Assembly: GCA_964637725.1 (NCBI GenBank)
Contig: CAZWXH010000108.1
Coordinates: forward strand, 1-6,122
Source of the DNA: CAZWXH01 sp964637725
Lineage (GTDB): Bacteria > Bacillota_I > Bacilli_A > Erysipelotrichales > Coprobacillaceae
Direction: 5' to 3'
DNA length: 6,122 nt
In this document: in pieces, positions 1 through 5,982 of the stretch
How positions within the stretch are numbered: the stretch's first letter is position 1
How the letters are laid out: each line of letters opens with the position of its first letter
Made by a program: the position numbers and the translations under genes
The notes under the pieces: generated by a model
Seen by the model: the letters and a program-made list of their open reading frames with translations, nothing else
Databases searched by the model: none
What the model was told of the DNA's origin: nothing

Positions 1-5
1 CACCC

Positions 6-914
6 TTATGATCTTTTCTCATTTAATAATTTTATAAATTCATTTTCATGAATAATCTTTAAATCTTGCCCTTGCTTCATTAATTTTAAAGCTTTCTGAA
101 CTTTTTTGTTTTCTTTACCAAACCTTACACGATGATATCCCTTTTTTCCAACAACTAAATAATTTGTTTGGGTACTGACTTGATGAGTAGAGACTGCACT
201 TACTTTTTTTGTCTCTTCTTCAAGTGTTTCCTTAGGTATACTTAATTTTCCAGTAAAACATATTGATTGATGATACAAGAATGCATCTGTTTTATCAGAT
301 AAATATGTTAATTGTATTGCGATATCAGGAGACATGATATTGCGATAATAGTTTTCTTTCATTTCTCCATAATCTAAACGATAGAATTTATGTAAGTTAT
401 CTAATGTTTCAAAATGTCTTTGATTTATCATATACATCAAAAGATTTCCACAAGCACGCGCATCTTCTAATGCATGATGAGCTGTGTAGTTAAAACCAAT
501 AAGATTTGAGATTGTGGCTAGATTATATTTTGGCAAATCTGGATATATCAGATGAGCAATAACATTTGTACAAGACATACGAAGCTTAGGATAAGGAATT
601 TGATTTTGTTTAAGAGCTTGCCTGAGATTCATCATATCACCTTGAATATCATGTGAAATTACAGTTTTATCTTCAAAATAATGTTTTATTTCTTTCCATA
701 CTTCAGGAAATGGTTTTTCTTTAAGTAAACTTTTTATTTTGATTTTATGAACTCTATAACGGTAACTATCAAAGCTCATGTTTTTTGGTTGAATCAATGA
801 GTAATATGATGATACTTCTTGACCATCAAGTAATTCAACAATCCCAATAGCACAAACACTTGCAGGATCTTGATTTAAAACCTCAATATCAAAAACAGTG
901 ATTCTCTCGCTCAC
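6..914 (-). CDS. DnaQ-like DEDDh 3'-5' exonuclease with C-terminal BRCT domain
   Basis: This 302-residue protein is predicted to remove nucleotides from 3' ends using two metal ions, as in the DNA polymerase III epsilon superfamily. All exonuclease motifs are visible: Exo I FDIE with D9 and E11, Exo II around H88-D93, and Exo III HHALEDA with H146 and D151. The exonuclease domain covers about residues 4-165. A linker leads to a BRCT-like domain at about 213-297, recognised by ICFTGKLS (218-225) and TNYLVVGKKG (250-259), as in NAD-dependent DNA ligase and related exonucleases. The start is GTG at 914. It shares four bases (GTGA) with the stop of the upstream RNase H gene and has an AGTAGG-like ribosome site six bases before it, so the two are probably translationally coupled. 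The BRCT core lacks the usual Gly-Gly. The natural substrate cannot be told from sequence. Family assignment is firm; a repair or RNA-processing role is inference. Confidence 0.9.
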   Translation of the reverse strand: MSERITVFDIEVLNQDPASVCAIGIVELLDGQEVSSYYSLIQPKNMSFDSYRYRVHKIKIKSLLKEKPFPEVWKEIKHYFEDKTVISHDIQGDMMNLRQALKQNQIPYPKLRMSCTNVIAHLIYPDLPKYNLATISNLIGFNYTAHHALEDARACGNLLMYMINQRHFETLDNLHKFYRLDYGEMKENYYRNIMSPDIAIQLTYLSDKTDAFLYHQSICFTGKLSIPKETLEEETKKVSAVSTHQVSTQTNYLVVGKKGYHRVRFGKENKKVQKALKLMKQGQDLKIIHENEFIKLLNEKRS

Positions 915-1498
915 AGAATACCTACTGATTTTTTAGCCAGTGTATCTGCCAATTCATTATAGACATCCCCACTATGAGCCAAAACCTTCACAAATGATAT
1001 TTGAATCTTTTTACGACTTTCTTTGATGAAACTTTGATAAGCAATTGTCCCTGCTTTATTCGCTTTCCAAATACCATTAGCCCATTTTTCTATACCTTCA
1101 TAATCATAGTATATACAAACTAACTTATGTCCATTTTTAATCGCATAACGAATAGCCATTTCACTTCCTATAATTTCACCAGCAACATTTCTCATTGCAG
1201 CATATTCTTCATCATTGCCTTTACCATAAAATTGTTCAAGTACACTTTGGCCTTGAAGAATAACACAACCATATCCATATTCTTTTGTTTTGATATTGTA
1301 ACTTCCATCAACATAAGCAATTAAACCATTAGTATCAATAGTTTGAGGAATATCAGTTAAATAATCCATTGCTTCTTGTTTTGTTTTAAAAGATTTATAA
1401 AGAGCACCCTTAAAACCTTTGACTTGCATTTCACATTCTTCCCAAGTCAAAAATATTCCTGTTTGTCTTCCTTTTTTTACCGCATAATATTTACTCAT
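911..1498 (-). CDS. Ribonuclease H family protein with N-terminal viroplasmin (hybrid-binding) domain
   Basis: The protein is predicted to cut the RNA strand of RNA-DNA hybrids, as type 1 RNase H (rnhA-like) does. Starting at ATG 1498 it has 195 residues. Residues 3-48 form the caulimovirus viroplasmin/hybrid-binding domain (YYAVKKGRQTGIF, TWEEC, KGALYKSFKT). Residues 57-193 form the RNase H fold with a DEDD set that can be read directly: D64 in YVDGSY, E108 in AGE, D132 in YDYEG and D185 in NELAD. H175 sits in the flexible loop AHSGD. An in-frame ATG exists at 1519, but it falls in the -10 box of the likely promoter and lacks a ribosome site. ATG 1498 has GGAGG eight bases upstream and gives the family's usual MxKxYAVKKG start. 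The gene is first in a two-gene unit, and its TGA overlaps the GTG of the exonuclease gene. Confidence 0.9.
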   Translation of the reverse strand: MSKYYAVKKGRQTGIFLTWEECEMQVKGFKGALYKSFKTKQEAMDYLTDIPQTIDTNGLIAYVDGSYNIKTKEYGYGCVILQGQSVLEQFYGKGNDEEYAAMRNVAGEIIGSEMAIRYAIKNGHKLVCIYYDYEGIEKWANGIWKANKAGTIAYQSFIKESRKKIQISFVKVLAHSGDVYNELADTLAKKSVGIL

Positions 1499-1506
1499 TG
1501 AAAAAA

Positions 1507-1511
1507 CCTCC
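1507..1511 (-). promoter_or_regulatory. Ribosome binding site of the RNase H gene
   Basis: A perfect GGAGG lies eight bases before ATG 1498 on the minus strand. It decides the start, because the in-frame ATG at 1519 lies upstream of this site and has none of its own. Confidence 0.85.
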
Positions 1512-1517
1512 ACCCTC

Positions 1518-1546
1518 ATTATAAAGATTAAACATCATTTTGGCTA
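1518..1546 (-). promoter_or_regulatory. Predicted sigma-A promoter for the RNase H/exonuclease unit
   Basis: Reading the minus strand, TAGCCA (1546-1541, four of six matches to TTGACA) is followed by a 17-base spacer and a perfect TATAAT (1523-1518). The expected transcription start is near 1510-1513, giving a very short leader that starts almost at the GGAGG site. This supports the ATG at 1498 over the one at 1519. The tight leader and weak -35 are the main reasons for doubt. Confidence 0.6.
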
Positions 1547-1563
1547 GTCTAAATACAATTATA

Positions 1564-1592
1564 TTGAGGTCATATGCAATAATTGCTATAAT
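1564..1592 (+). promoter_or_regulatory. Predicted sigma-A promoter for pepT, extended -10
   Basis: TTGAGG (1564-1569) is followed by a 17-base spacer and a perfect TATAAT (1587-1592). The TGC just before it makes an extended -10 (TGnTATAAT). The expected start is near 1599, just before the AAAGGAAG ribosome site (1600-1607) for ATG 1614. It is divergent from the RNase H promoter, and the two -35 boxes are separated by 17 bases. Confidence 0.7.
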
Positions 1593-1613
1593 GATTAAGA
1601 AAGGAAGTACATT

Positions 1614-2855
1614 ATGAAAATAGAAAATAGATTTTTAAAATATGTAAGTATTAATACCCAATCAGATCATTATTCAACAACATACCCTTCTACTGACTGT
1701 CAAAAAGAATTGGCTGAGTTCTTAATAGAAGAAATGAGAATATTAAAACTTGAAAATATACATATGAGTGAATTTGGAGTTGTTTATGGAACTATTCCAT
1801 CAAACAATAATCATCAAGGTGATGTTATTGGGCTTATTGCTCATATGGATACTTCGCCTGATTCAAGTGGAGAAAACATTAAACCACAAATCATCAGAGA
1901 ATACGATGGTGATAAAATCACTTTAAACGAAGCTTTAGATATCGTCTTAGATCCTCAAGAATATCCAGAACTACACGATGTCGTTGGTCATGACATTATT
2001 ACAACTGATGGAACGACATTATTAGGTGGAGATGATAAAGCAGGAATTGCGATTATTATGAGTTTAGCAGAGTATCTCTATAAGCATCCTGAATTTAAGC
2101 ACAATGATATTCAAATCGCATTCACTCCTGATGAAGAAGTTGGAGGAGGAACAGAACATTTTGATTTAGAACGATTTAATGCTGAATATGCTTATACTGT
2201 AGACGGTGGTAATATTAATCATATCTACTTTGAAAACTTTAATGCCTATTCTATCGTTGTTGATATTGAAGGAAAAAGTATTCATCCTGGCACTGCTAAA
2301 GATAAGATGGTCAATTCTTTATGTGTAGGAATAGAATTTGATAATATGTTGCCAAGTCATAAAAAGCCTCAATTCACAGAAGGCTATGATGGATTCCATC
2401 ATTTAAATCATATGAAGGGAACTTGTGAAAAAACAAGACTTGAATATATTGTAAGAGATCATGATTTTTCGGCTTTAAAAGAACAAATCAATGACTTTAA
2501 AAGAGTTCAAGCTTATTTAAATAGTTGTTATGGTTATCAACTTGTGCAAGTTGAAATTAACGAACAATACTTAAACATGAAAGATGTTATAAAAGATAAT
2601 CCACAAATTATTGAACAAGTGGAAACAGCAATGAATGATATCGGTTTAGAGCCAACTATTGTCCCTATTCGTGGTGGTACTGATGGTGCAAGATTATCAT
2701 ACATGGGGCTACCTTGTCCAAACATAGGAACTGGTGGTTTCAATTGTCATGGTCCTTATGAGTTTGTTTCTATTAATATGATGAAAAAAGGCGTAGAACT
2801 GCTTTTAAGATTAATCAAGAATAATATTTATGTAAATGAAGATATTCCTTTTTAG
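1614..2855 (+). CDS. pepT: Peptidase T (tripeptide aminopeptidase, M20 zinc peptidase)
   Basis: PepT removes the N-terminal residue from tripeptides in the cytoplasm, in the last steps of peptide breakdown. The 413-residue length matches the family (about 408-415). The two-zinc site of M20 peptidases is complete: H77 and D79 in AHMDTSPD, bridging D140 in GGDDKAG, E174/E175 in FTPDEEVGGG, D197 in TVDGG, and H379 near the C-terminus in HGPYEF. The lid/dimerisation domain includes SIHPGTAKDKMVNS (222-235), and the substrate-side motif PIRGGTDGARLS lies at 351-362. ATG 1614 follows AAAGGAAG at normal spacing and gives the family's usual N-terminus. The gene stands alone, with its own promoter and a terminator that swallows the stop codon. 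I see no truncation or missing residue. The other M20 enzymes (PepV, DapE) fit less well because of the TSPD and GGTDGARLS motifs. Confidence 0.97.
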   Translation: MKIENRFLKYVSINTQSDHYSTTYPSTDCQKELAEFLIEEMRILKLENIHMSEFGVVYGTIPSNNNHQGDVIGLIAHMDTSPDSSGENIKPQIIREYDGDKITLNEALDIVLDPQEYPELHDVVGHDIITTDGTTLLGGDDKAGIAIIMSLAEYLYKHPEFKHNDIQIAFTPDEEVGGGTEHFDLERFNAEYAYTVDGGNINHIYFENFNAYSIVVDIEGKSIHPGTAKDKMVNSLCVGIEFDNMLPSHKKPQFTEGYDGFHHLNHMKGTCEKTRLEYIVRDHDFSALKEQINDFKRVQAYLNSCYGYQLVQVEINEQYLNMKDVIKDNPQIIEQVETAMNDIGLEPTIVPIRGGTDGARLSYMGLPCPNIGTGGFNCHGPYEFVSINMMKKGVELLLRLIKNNIYVNEDIPF

Positions 2856-2867
2856 GGATATCTTTTT
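2839..2867 (+). terminator. Rho-independent terminator of pepT
   Basis: The left arm AAGATATTCC (2839-2848) pairs with GGGATATCTT (2855-2864) through ten pairs including one U-G, around a six-base loop TTTTTA. A run of T follows to 2867. The pepT stop TAG (2853-2855) lies in the loop and first base of the right arm, so the hairpin starts inside the coding region. Confidence 0.8.
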
Positions 2868-2956
2868 ATGACACATAGTTTTTTAATCATGTCTTAAAAA
2901 TTTTGACATATATTGTATAAGACCTATTGAAAATAATTTTTTTTATTTGAAATTGT

Positions 2957-2982
2957 GATACAATATAAAAAGGTGGTGATTT
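2957..2982 (+). promoter_or_regulatory. Putative extended -10 promoter and strong RBS of the lipid kinase gene
   Basis: TACAAT (2959-2964) matches five of six -10 bases and is preceded by TGA (2956-2958), giving an extended -10. No good -35 lies at the right distance, only a T-rich run around 2937-2942. An exact TTGACA at 2903-2908 is too far upstream to pair with this box. AAGGTGGTGA (2970-2979) is a strong ribosome site for ATG 2984. The RBS is solid; the promoter is moderate. Confidence 0.5.
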
Positions 2983-2983
2983 T

Positions 2984-3874
2984 ATGAAGTGTTTATTTAT
3001 TATCAATCCGACTTCAGGCACAAAAACAATTCAAAAAAATTTAAATACAATGATTGGAACAATGATACTTAAAAAGATTGTCAATCATGTTGATGTATTT
3101 TATACAGAAAAAAAAGATGATGCTTATCATCATTGTTTAACACTTTCCAACCAAGACTATGATTTTATCGTTAGTGTTGGTGGTGATGGGACAGTTAATG
3201 AAATAATCAACGGTATTGTTGAAAAGGATATAAGCATTCCTCTAGCAATACTACCTGGGGGAACTGTTAATGATTTTGCGAATCATTTACAACTTCCAAG
3301 TACAACAGAACCATTTATTAAAATGATTAAAAATATGAAAACAATGAGAGTTGATGTTGGTAAAGCGAACAATCATTACTTTGCGAATGTTATTGCGGGT
3401 GGAATGTTTAGTGATATTAGCTTTATTGTGAGTAAAGATGATAAGAAGAGATTTGGTCCTCTCGCCTACTATTTTAGTGGGATAAGACAACTTCCTACGC
3501 AACTTTCTACAAAGTATCATCTTAAAATAAAAACCGAGCATGGGGAATTTGAAGAGGATGCTAGATTATTTATGATTACCAATACTTCACAAGTTGGTGG
3601 ATTTAAAGATATTACCCCTCATGCAAGCATACAAGATGGACAGATGGATCTTTTAGTTATTAAAGATTGTTCTCCAACTGACTTAATATCATTATTCAAA
3701 GATTATAAATTTAATGTTCACGAAAACAGTCCTTTCATTCATTATATTCAAGCAAGTCATATATATATTGAATGTGATAAAGACATTATTTATGATATCG
3801 ATGGCGAAGAAGGAAGACACTTCCCAATCGATATCAGCGTAAAAGAAAAAGCCCTTAATATTATTATCCCATAA
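2984..3874 (+). CDS. Diacylglycerol/lipid kinase, DgkB/YegS/BmrU family
   Basis: The protein is predicted to transfer phosphate from ATP to a lipid alcohol, probably diacylglycerol, returning it to phosphatidic acid for phospholipid synthesis at the inner face of the membrane. At 296 residues it has the family length. The N-terminal catalytic domain shows INPTSG (7-12), the nucleotide motif VSVGGDGTVNEIINGI (63-78) with D68, and ILPGGTVNDFANHL (89-102). VDVGKANNHYFANVIAGG (123-140) starts the second, beta-rich domain. QDGQMDLLV (217-225) follows, and DIDGEEG (271-277) carries the likely catalytic-base glutamate E275. There is no transmembrane segment, as expected for a peripheral soluble enzyme. 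The start is fixed by a strong RBS five bases upstream. The gene is monocistronic and converges on the PspC gene through a shared terminator. Exact lipid substrate is uncertain, since YegS-type relatives use other lipids; DgkB-type use in lipoteichoic acid turnover is the likeliest role in a Gram-positive. Confidence 0.9.
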   Translation: MKCLFIINPTSGTKTIQKNLNTMIGTMILKKIVNHVDVFYTEKKDDAYHHCLTLSNQDYDFIVSVGGDGTVNEIINGIVEKDISIPLAILPGGTVNDFANHLQLPSTTEPFIKMIKNMKTMRVDVGKANNHYFANVIAGGMFSDISFIVSKDDKKRFGPLAYYFSGIRQLPTQLSTKYHLKIKTEHGEFEEDARLFMITNTSQVGGFKDITPHASIQDGQMDLLVIKDCSPTDLISLFKDYKFNVHENSPFIHYIQASHIYIECDKDIIYDIDGEEGRHFPIDISVKEKALNIIIP

Positions 3875-3910
3875 GAAAAGAGATGGAACAATTTCCATCT
3901 CTTTTCTTAT
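3871..3910. terminator. Bidirectional terminator between the lipid kinase and PspC genes
   Basis: This is a perfect 18-bp stem, 3871-3888 paired with 3893-3910, around the four-base loop CAAT. The outer stem is A-rich on the left and T-rich on the right, so transcripts from either side end in a U-rich tract. The kinase TAA (3872-3874) and the minus-strand PspC TAA (3909-3907) both lie in the stem. Only 32 bases separate the two stops. Confidence 0.9.
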
Positions 3911-4098
3911 TGATACGGATTTTTAGGAATAATAATTGCCGCAATTAAATAAACAAGAAATCCTGATCCCCTTCCAAAGCATAAAACAACAGCTCCTAAT
4001 CTCACTATCGTTGGATCAATTTGAAAGTATTCTGCCAAGCCTCCACAGACTCCACATATCATAACATCTCTTCTTGATCTATATAATCTTTTATCCAT
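3907..4098 (-). CDS. Small PspC-domain membrane protein
   Basis: This 63-residue protein is essentially a bare PspC domain. It has the basic start DKRLYRSRRD, the conserved core CGVCGGLAEYFQIDPTIVRL, and a hydrophobic segment of about 22 residues ending in AAIIIP, which should sit in the membrane. PspC domains act in envelope-stress (phage-shock and LiaRS-linked) circuits. The larger fusions seen in some Firmicutes are absent here. Two adjacent in-frame ATGs (4101 and 4098) are possible. GGAGG at 4110-4106 is four bases from the first and seven from the second, and the second gives the usual short MxKRLYRS start, so 4098 is preferred. The upstream DUF4097 gene ends in TAATGATG across these starts, indicating coupling. 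It is last in the operon and ends in the shared hairpin. Its precise role is not known. Confidence 0.9.
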   Translation of the reverse strand: MDKRLYRSRRDVMICGVCGGLAEYFQIDPTIVRLGAVVLCFGRGSGFLVYLIAAIIIPKNPYQ

Positions 4099-4100
4099 CA

Positions 4101-4880
4101 TTAATCCTCCATTCTCACTTTGACTGTACCCATGCCACTTTTAGCATCAATCATTTTAGAAGTTGTGCCACTATGAGATGCCTTCCCAATACCATTGACT
4201 TTTTCATCTCCTATTTTAACAACGCCTAAACCTGCTTTCATTTTATAATTATATTCACTTTGATGTCCAAAAACCTCAACATCAATGTTTCCCATACCTA
4301 CTGAAGCATTTAAGTTTTTATCAAATCTAACTTCATCAAGATTAGCGCTACCCATTCCCACATCAATATCTAGATTCTCACATTCCATACCATCTAAGCT
4401 TAAATTACCTGCTCCAACATTTAACTTTATATCTTTACCAATTAAATTTTCAATCTTTGCATTTCCTGCATTGACACTAAGTTTTATCTTTTCTATAAGA
4501 TATTCATCTGGTAAGTAAACTGTGATTTGTGATCTCTCATAATCACGGAACCATTGAAAGTGATGAGCTTGATCAATAACTAAGATATTATCCCTTTGAT
4601 ACACTTCGAATCCTTCATAAATTGAAGAAGCTTCTACTCTTATTATTTCATCAGAACTTTTTTTAAATTCAATGTTTGCATTAAAGATATTCACTTTTAA
4701 TTCTTTAGTCTTTTGATCTGCAAGATATTGAATATTATGAATTGGTTCAGCATTCCATACCCATCCACCTTCAAAGATATGACCAAATTCAATTTGACTT
4801 AAACCGCCCATTGATACACCTGCAAAGATAAAACAAATCCCAACACAAACACAAAGGATGACTTTATATATAGTTTTCAT
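4101..4880 (-). CDS. DUF4097 beta-repeat protein with N-terminal membrane anchor
   Basis: The product has 259 residues. Lysines at 2 and 6 and a hydrophobic stretch at about 7-25 form a signal anchor or signal peptide. The early cysteines (10, 12, 16) do not make a proper lipobox. The rest is beta-rich and outside the membrane by prediction. Its second half is a ladder of short Gly-containing repeats: NAGNAKI (137), GAGNLSL (156), GMGSANL (175), GMGNIDV (195), GLGVVKI (217) and GMGTVKV (249), the first four 19-20 residues apart. This is the DUF4097 pattern (also called Toastrack), seen beside PspC and HAAS genes and in LiaG/YvlB-like proteins. ATG 4880 has AAGGGGG seven bases upstream and overlaps the previous stop as ATGA. 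The family likely works in envelope sensing or protection, but no biochemical activity is established and I infer none. Confidence 0.85.
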   Translation of the reverse strand: MKTIYKVILCVCVGICFIFAGVSMGGLSQIEFGHIFEGGWVWNAEPIHNIQYLADQKTKELKVNIFNANIEFKKSSDEIIRVEASSIYEGFEVYQRDNILVIDQAHHFQWFRDYERSQITVYLPDEYLIEKIKLSVNAGNAKIENLIGKDIKLNVGAGNLSLDGMECENLDIDVGMGSANLDEVRFDKNLNASVGMGNIDVEVFGHQSEYNYKMKAGLGVVKIGDEKVNGIGKASHSGTTSKMIDAKSGMGTVKVRMED

Positions 4881-5599
4881 GATTTCGCCCCCTTATGAAA
4901 CATTTTTGCGAAACCGTCGCTAATCGCATTAATTATTCCAACAATAAAATCCTTAAAGAACCATGTTGCTATTTTAGAAAAAATAGTTCCCACTGCTGAT
5001 AATAAGAATGATACTCCTATATAAATAAGACCAGCTCCTGGCATTATAAAGAGATTAACAATTCCTATTATCATCAAAATAAATGCTGCAATATATAGGA
5101 AAAATGTTACAATCCAAAAACCAAAGACACAAAACATAATAATCATAAAAATACTAAAACTAACTCCAAATAATCCCCCAAATACTCCAAAGAAAGGAAA
5201 TGATAAAGGAATCAAGGCAAATAGACCTATAAGAATTAATAAAGTTTTATCCCTAGAGTCTAAATCAGTCCATCTATCTTTAATATTAGAATGTGATTTT
5301 CTACTAGTATCCTTAATCTTTTCTTTAGCATCAATAACTTCATAACTTCGCTGATAAGTATCCTCAGAAAAGCCAGAATTACCTACATGGATATGTTCAT
5401 CAAAAGATCCTTTTAAACCATCTTTAATAATTGCTGCTATACGACTTGGTTCCCCTAATTCAGCAATGACATGACTTTCATTTTCTTCTCCTGCTTCATC
5501 AAAATAATTTTCATAAAATGACAAAGCATCTTTTCTATCTTCTTCACTAATATCTTGAAGCAAATACTCTAACTCCTTCATATATTTTTTTCTATCCAT
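4877..5599 (-). CDS. HAAS-domain (DUF1700) integral membrane protein
   Basis: With start ATG 5599 the protein has 240 residues. The first 65 or so form the helical HAAS/DUF1700 domain (MDRKKYMKELEYLL, then YENYFDEAGEE and ELGEPSRIAAII), as found next to PadR regulators. A polar linker (about 66-118) leads to a strongly hydrophobic half with about four membrane helices (roughly 119-210) and a short amphipathic tail. The HAAS domain should face the cytoplasm, where it could contact PadR and link membrane state to transcription; that is inference from constant gene pairing. An in-frame ATG at 5614 would add MGEIA but has no ribosome site. ATG 5599 has GGGGGA seven bases upstream and gives the family's normal start. 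The start overlaps the padR-like stop by eight bases, and the stop overlaps the DUF4097 start by four, so expression is probably coupled. Confidence 0.88.
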   Translation of the reverse strand: MDRKKYMKELEYLLQDISEEDRKDALSFYENYFDEAGEENESHVIAELGEPSRIAAIIKDGLKGSFDEHIHVGNSGFSEDTYQRSYEVIDAKEKIKDTSRKSHSNIKDRWTDLDSRDKTLLILIGLFALIPLSFPFFGVFGGLFGVSFSIFMIIMFCVFGFWIVTFFLYIAAFILMIIGIVNLFIMPGAGLIYIGVSFLLSAVGTIFSKIATWFFKDFIVGIINAISDGFAKMFHKGAKS

Positions 5600-5918
5600 T
5601 GCTATTTCCCCCATTGAATAACGTATTAATTTTCAAACTATATTCAAACCATTCATGTTTATACATATTTAACTGAACTATCCCTGAACTTGTTATTTTA
5701 TAATACCTTCTGTTTCTACCTTGAAACTCCTGATCATAACTTTCTAAACAACCATCTTTCATTAATCTTCGTAACACTGGATATAGCGTTGATTCGCTCA
5801 CGCTAATAACGGCTTGAACATCTTGCGTTATCTTATATCCATATGTTCCTTCCTTCTCTCTTGACACGACAGAGAGTACAACTGCATCTAAAAGTGCAGC
5901 TCCTGTATTGAAAATCAC
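5592..5918 (-). CDS. PadR-family transcriptional regulator
   Basis: This 108-residue winged-helix protein is the likely repressor of its own operon. The N-terminal helix ALLDAVVLSVVSR (8-20) is followed by the PadR signature GTYGYKITQDVQ (24-35), the recognition helix region SESTLYPVLRRLMKDG (41-56), and the wing GRNRRYYKITSSG (67-79). One short C-terminal helix (about 82-98) would serve dimerisation, as in small PadR subfamily 2 proteins. The start is GTG at 5918. An overlapping ATG at 5920 is out of frame and runs straight into TGA, and an in-frame TGA lies just upstream. AAGGTG is seven bases before the GTG. A 33-nt inverted repeat over the promoter is the probable binding site. The inducing signal is unknown; the membrane partner encoded next is a candidate source. 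Confidence 0.93.
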   Translation of the reverse strand: MIFNTGAALLDAVVLSVVSREKEGTYGYKITQDVQAVISVSESTLYPVLRRLMKDGCLESYDQEFQGRNRRYYKITSSGIVQLNMYKHEWFEYSLKINTLFNGGNSNG

Positions 5919-5934
5919 ATTATCACCTTCTTTT

Positions 5935-5967
5935 CATATAATACTATACGCCGTATAGTATTATATG
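5935..5967. promoter_or_regulatory. Perfect 33-nt inverted repeat, probable PadR operator
   Basis: The arm CATATAATACTATACG (5935-5950) is an exact reverse complement of 5952-5967, with C5951 at the centre. Its core holds TACTATA and TATAGTA half-sites, the type of dyad bound by PadR dimers. It covers the spacer, the -10 box and the probable transcription start of the PadR operon, so a bound dimer would block RNA polymerase. The binding protein is inferred from location and symmetry. Confidence 0.8.
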
Positions 5968-5971
5968 TCAA
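5943..5971 (-). promoter_or_regulatory. Near-consensus sigma-A promoter of the PadR-HAAS-DUF4097-PspC operon
   Basis: On the minus strand an exact TTGACA (5971-5966) is followed by exactly 17 bases and TATAGT (5948-5943, five of six). Initiation is expected near 5937-5936, leaving a leader of about 18 bases with the AAGGTG ribosome site. A second TATAAT at 5965-5960 lies too close to this -35 to pair with it. It has no good -35 of its own. Confidence 0.85.
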
Positions 5972-5982
5972 CAATTAAAATA

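Noticed and set aside
1127..1324. Plus-strand open frame of 65 codons inside the RNase H gene
   Set aside because: It is antisense to the catalytic RNase H domain, has low-complexity Phe/Ile/Asn composition and no ribosome site.
2537..2743. Minus-strand open frame inside pepT
   Set aside because: It is antisense to the conserved GGTDGARLS and zinc-ligand region of pepT; the composition is explained by that gene.
3287..3541. Minus-strand open frames inside the lipid kinase gene (also 3692-3898)
   Set aside because: Both are antisense to conserved kinase motifs, with no ribosome site and no recognisable domain; the second runs through the terminator.
4285..4518. Plus-strand open frame of 77 codons inside the DUF4097 gene
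   Set aside because: It is antisense to a clear repeat-containing gene, has no ribosome site, and its PxP-rich composition mirrors the Gly repeats on the other strand.
5882..5899. CTGCA-N8-TGCAG inverted repeat near the start of the PadR gene
   Set aside because: The arms are only five bases, it lies in coding sequence for a conserved helix, and a far better operator lies upstream.
5960..5965. TATAAT as the -10 of the PadR operon
   Set aside because: It begins directly after the TTGACA, and no -35 is found 16-18 bases upstream. TATAGT at 5948-5943 has exact 17-base spacing instead.
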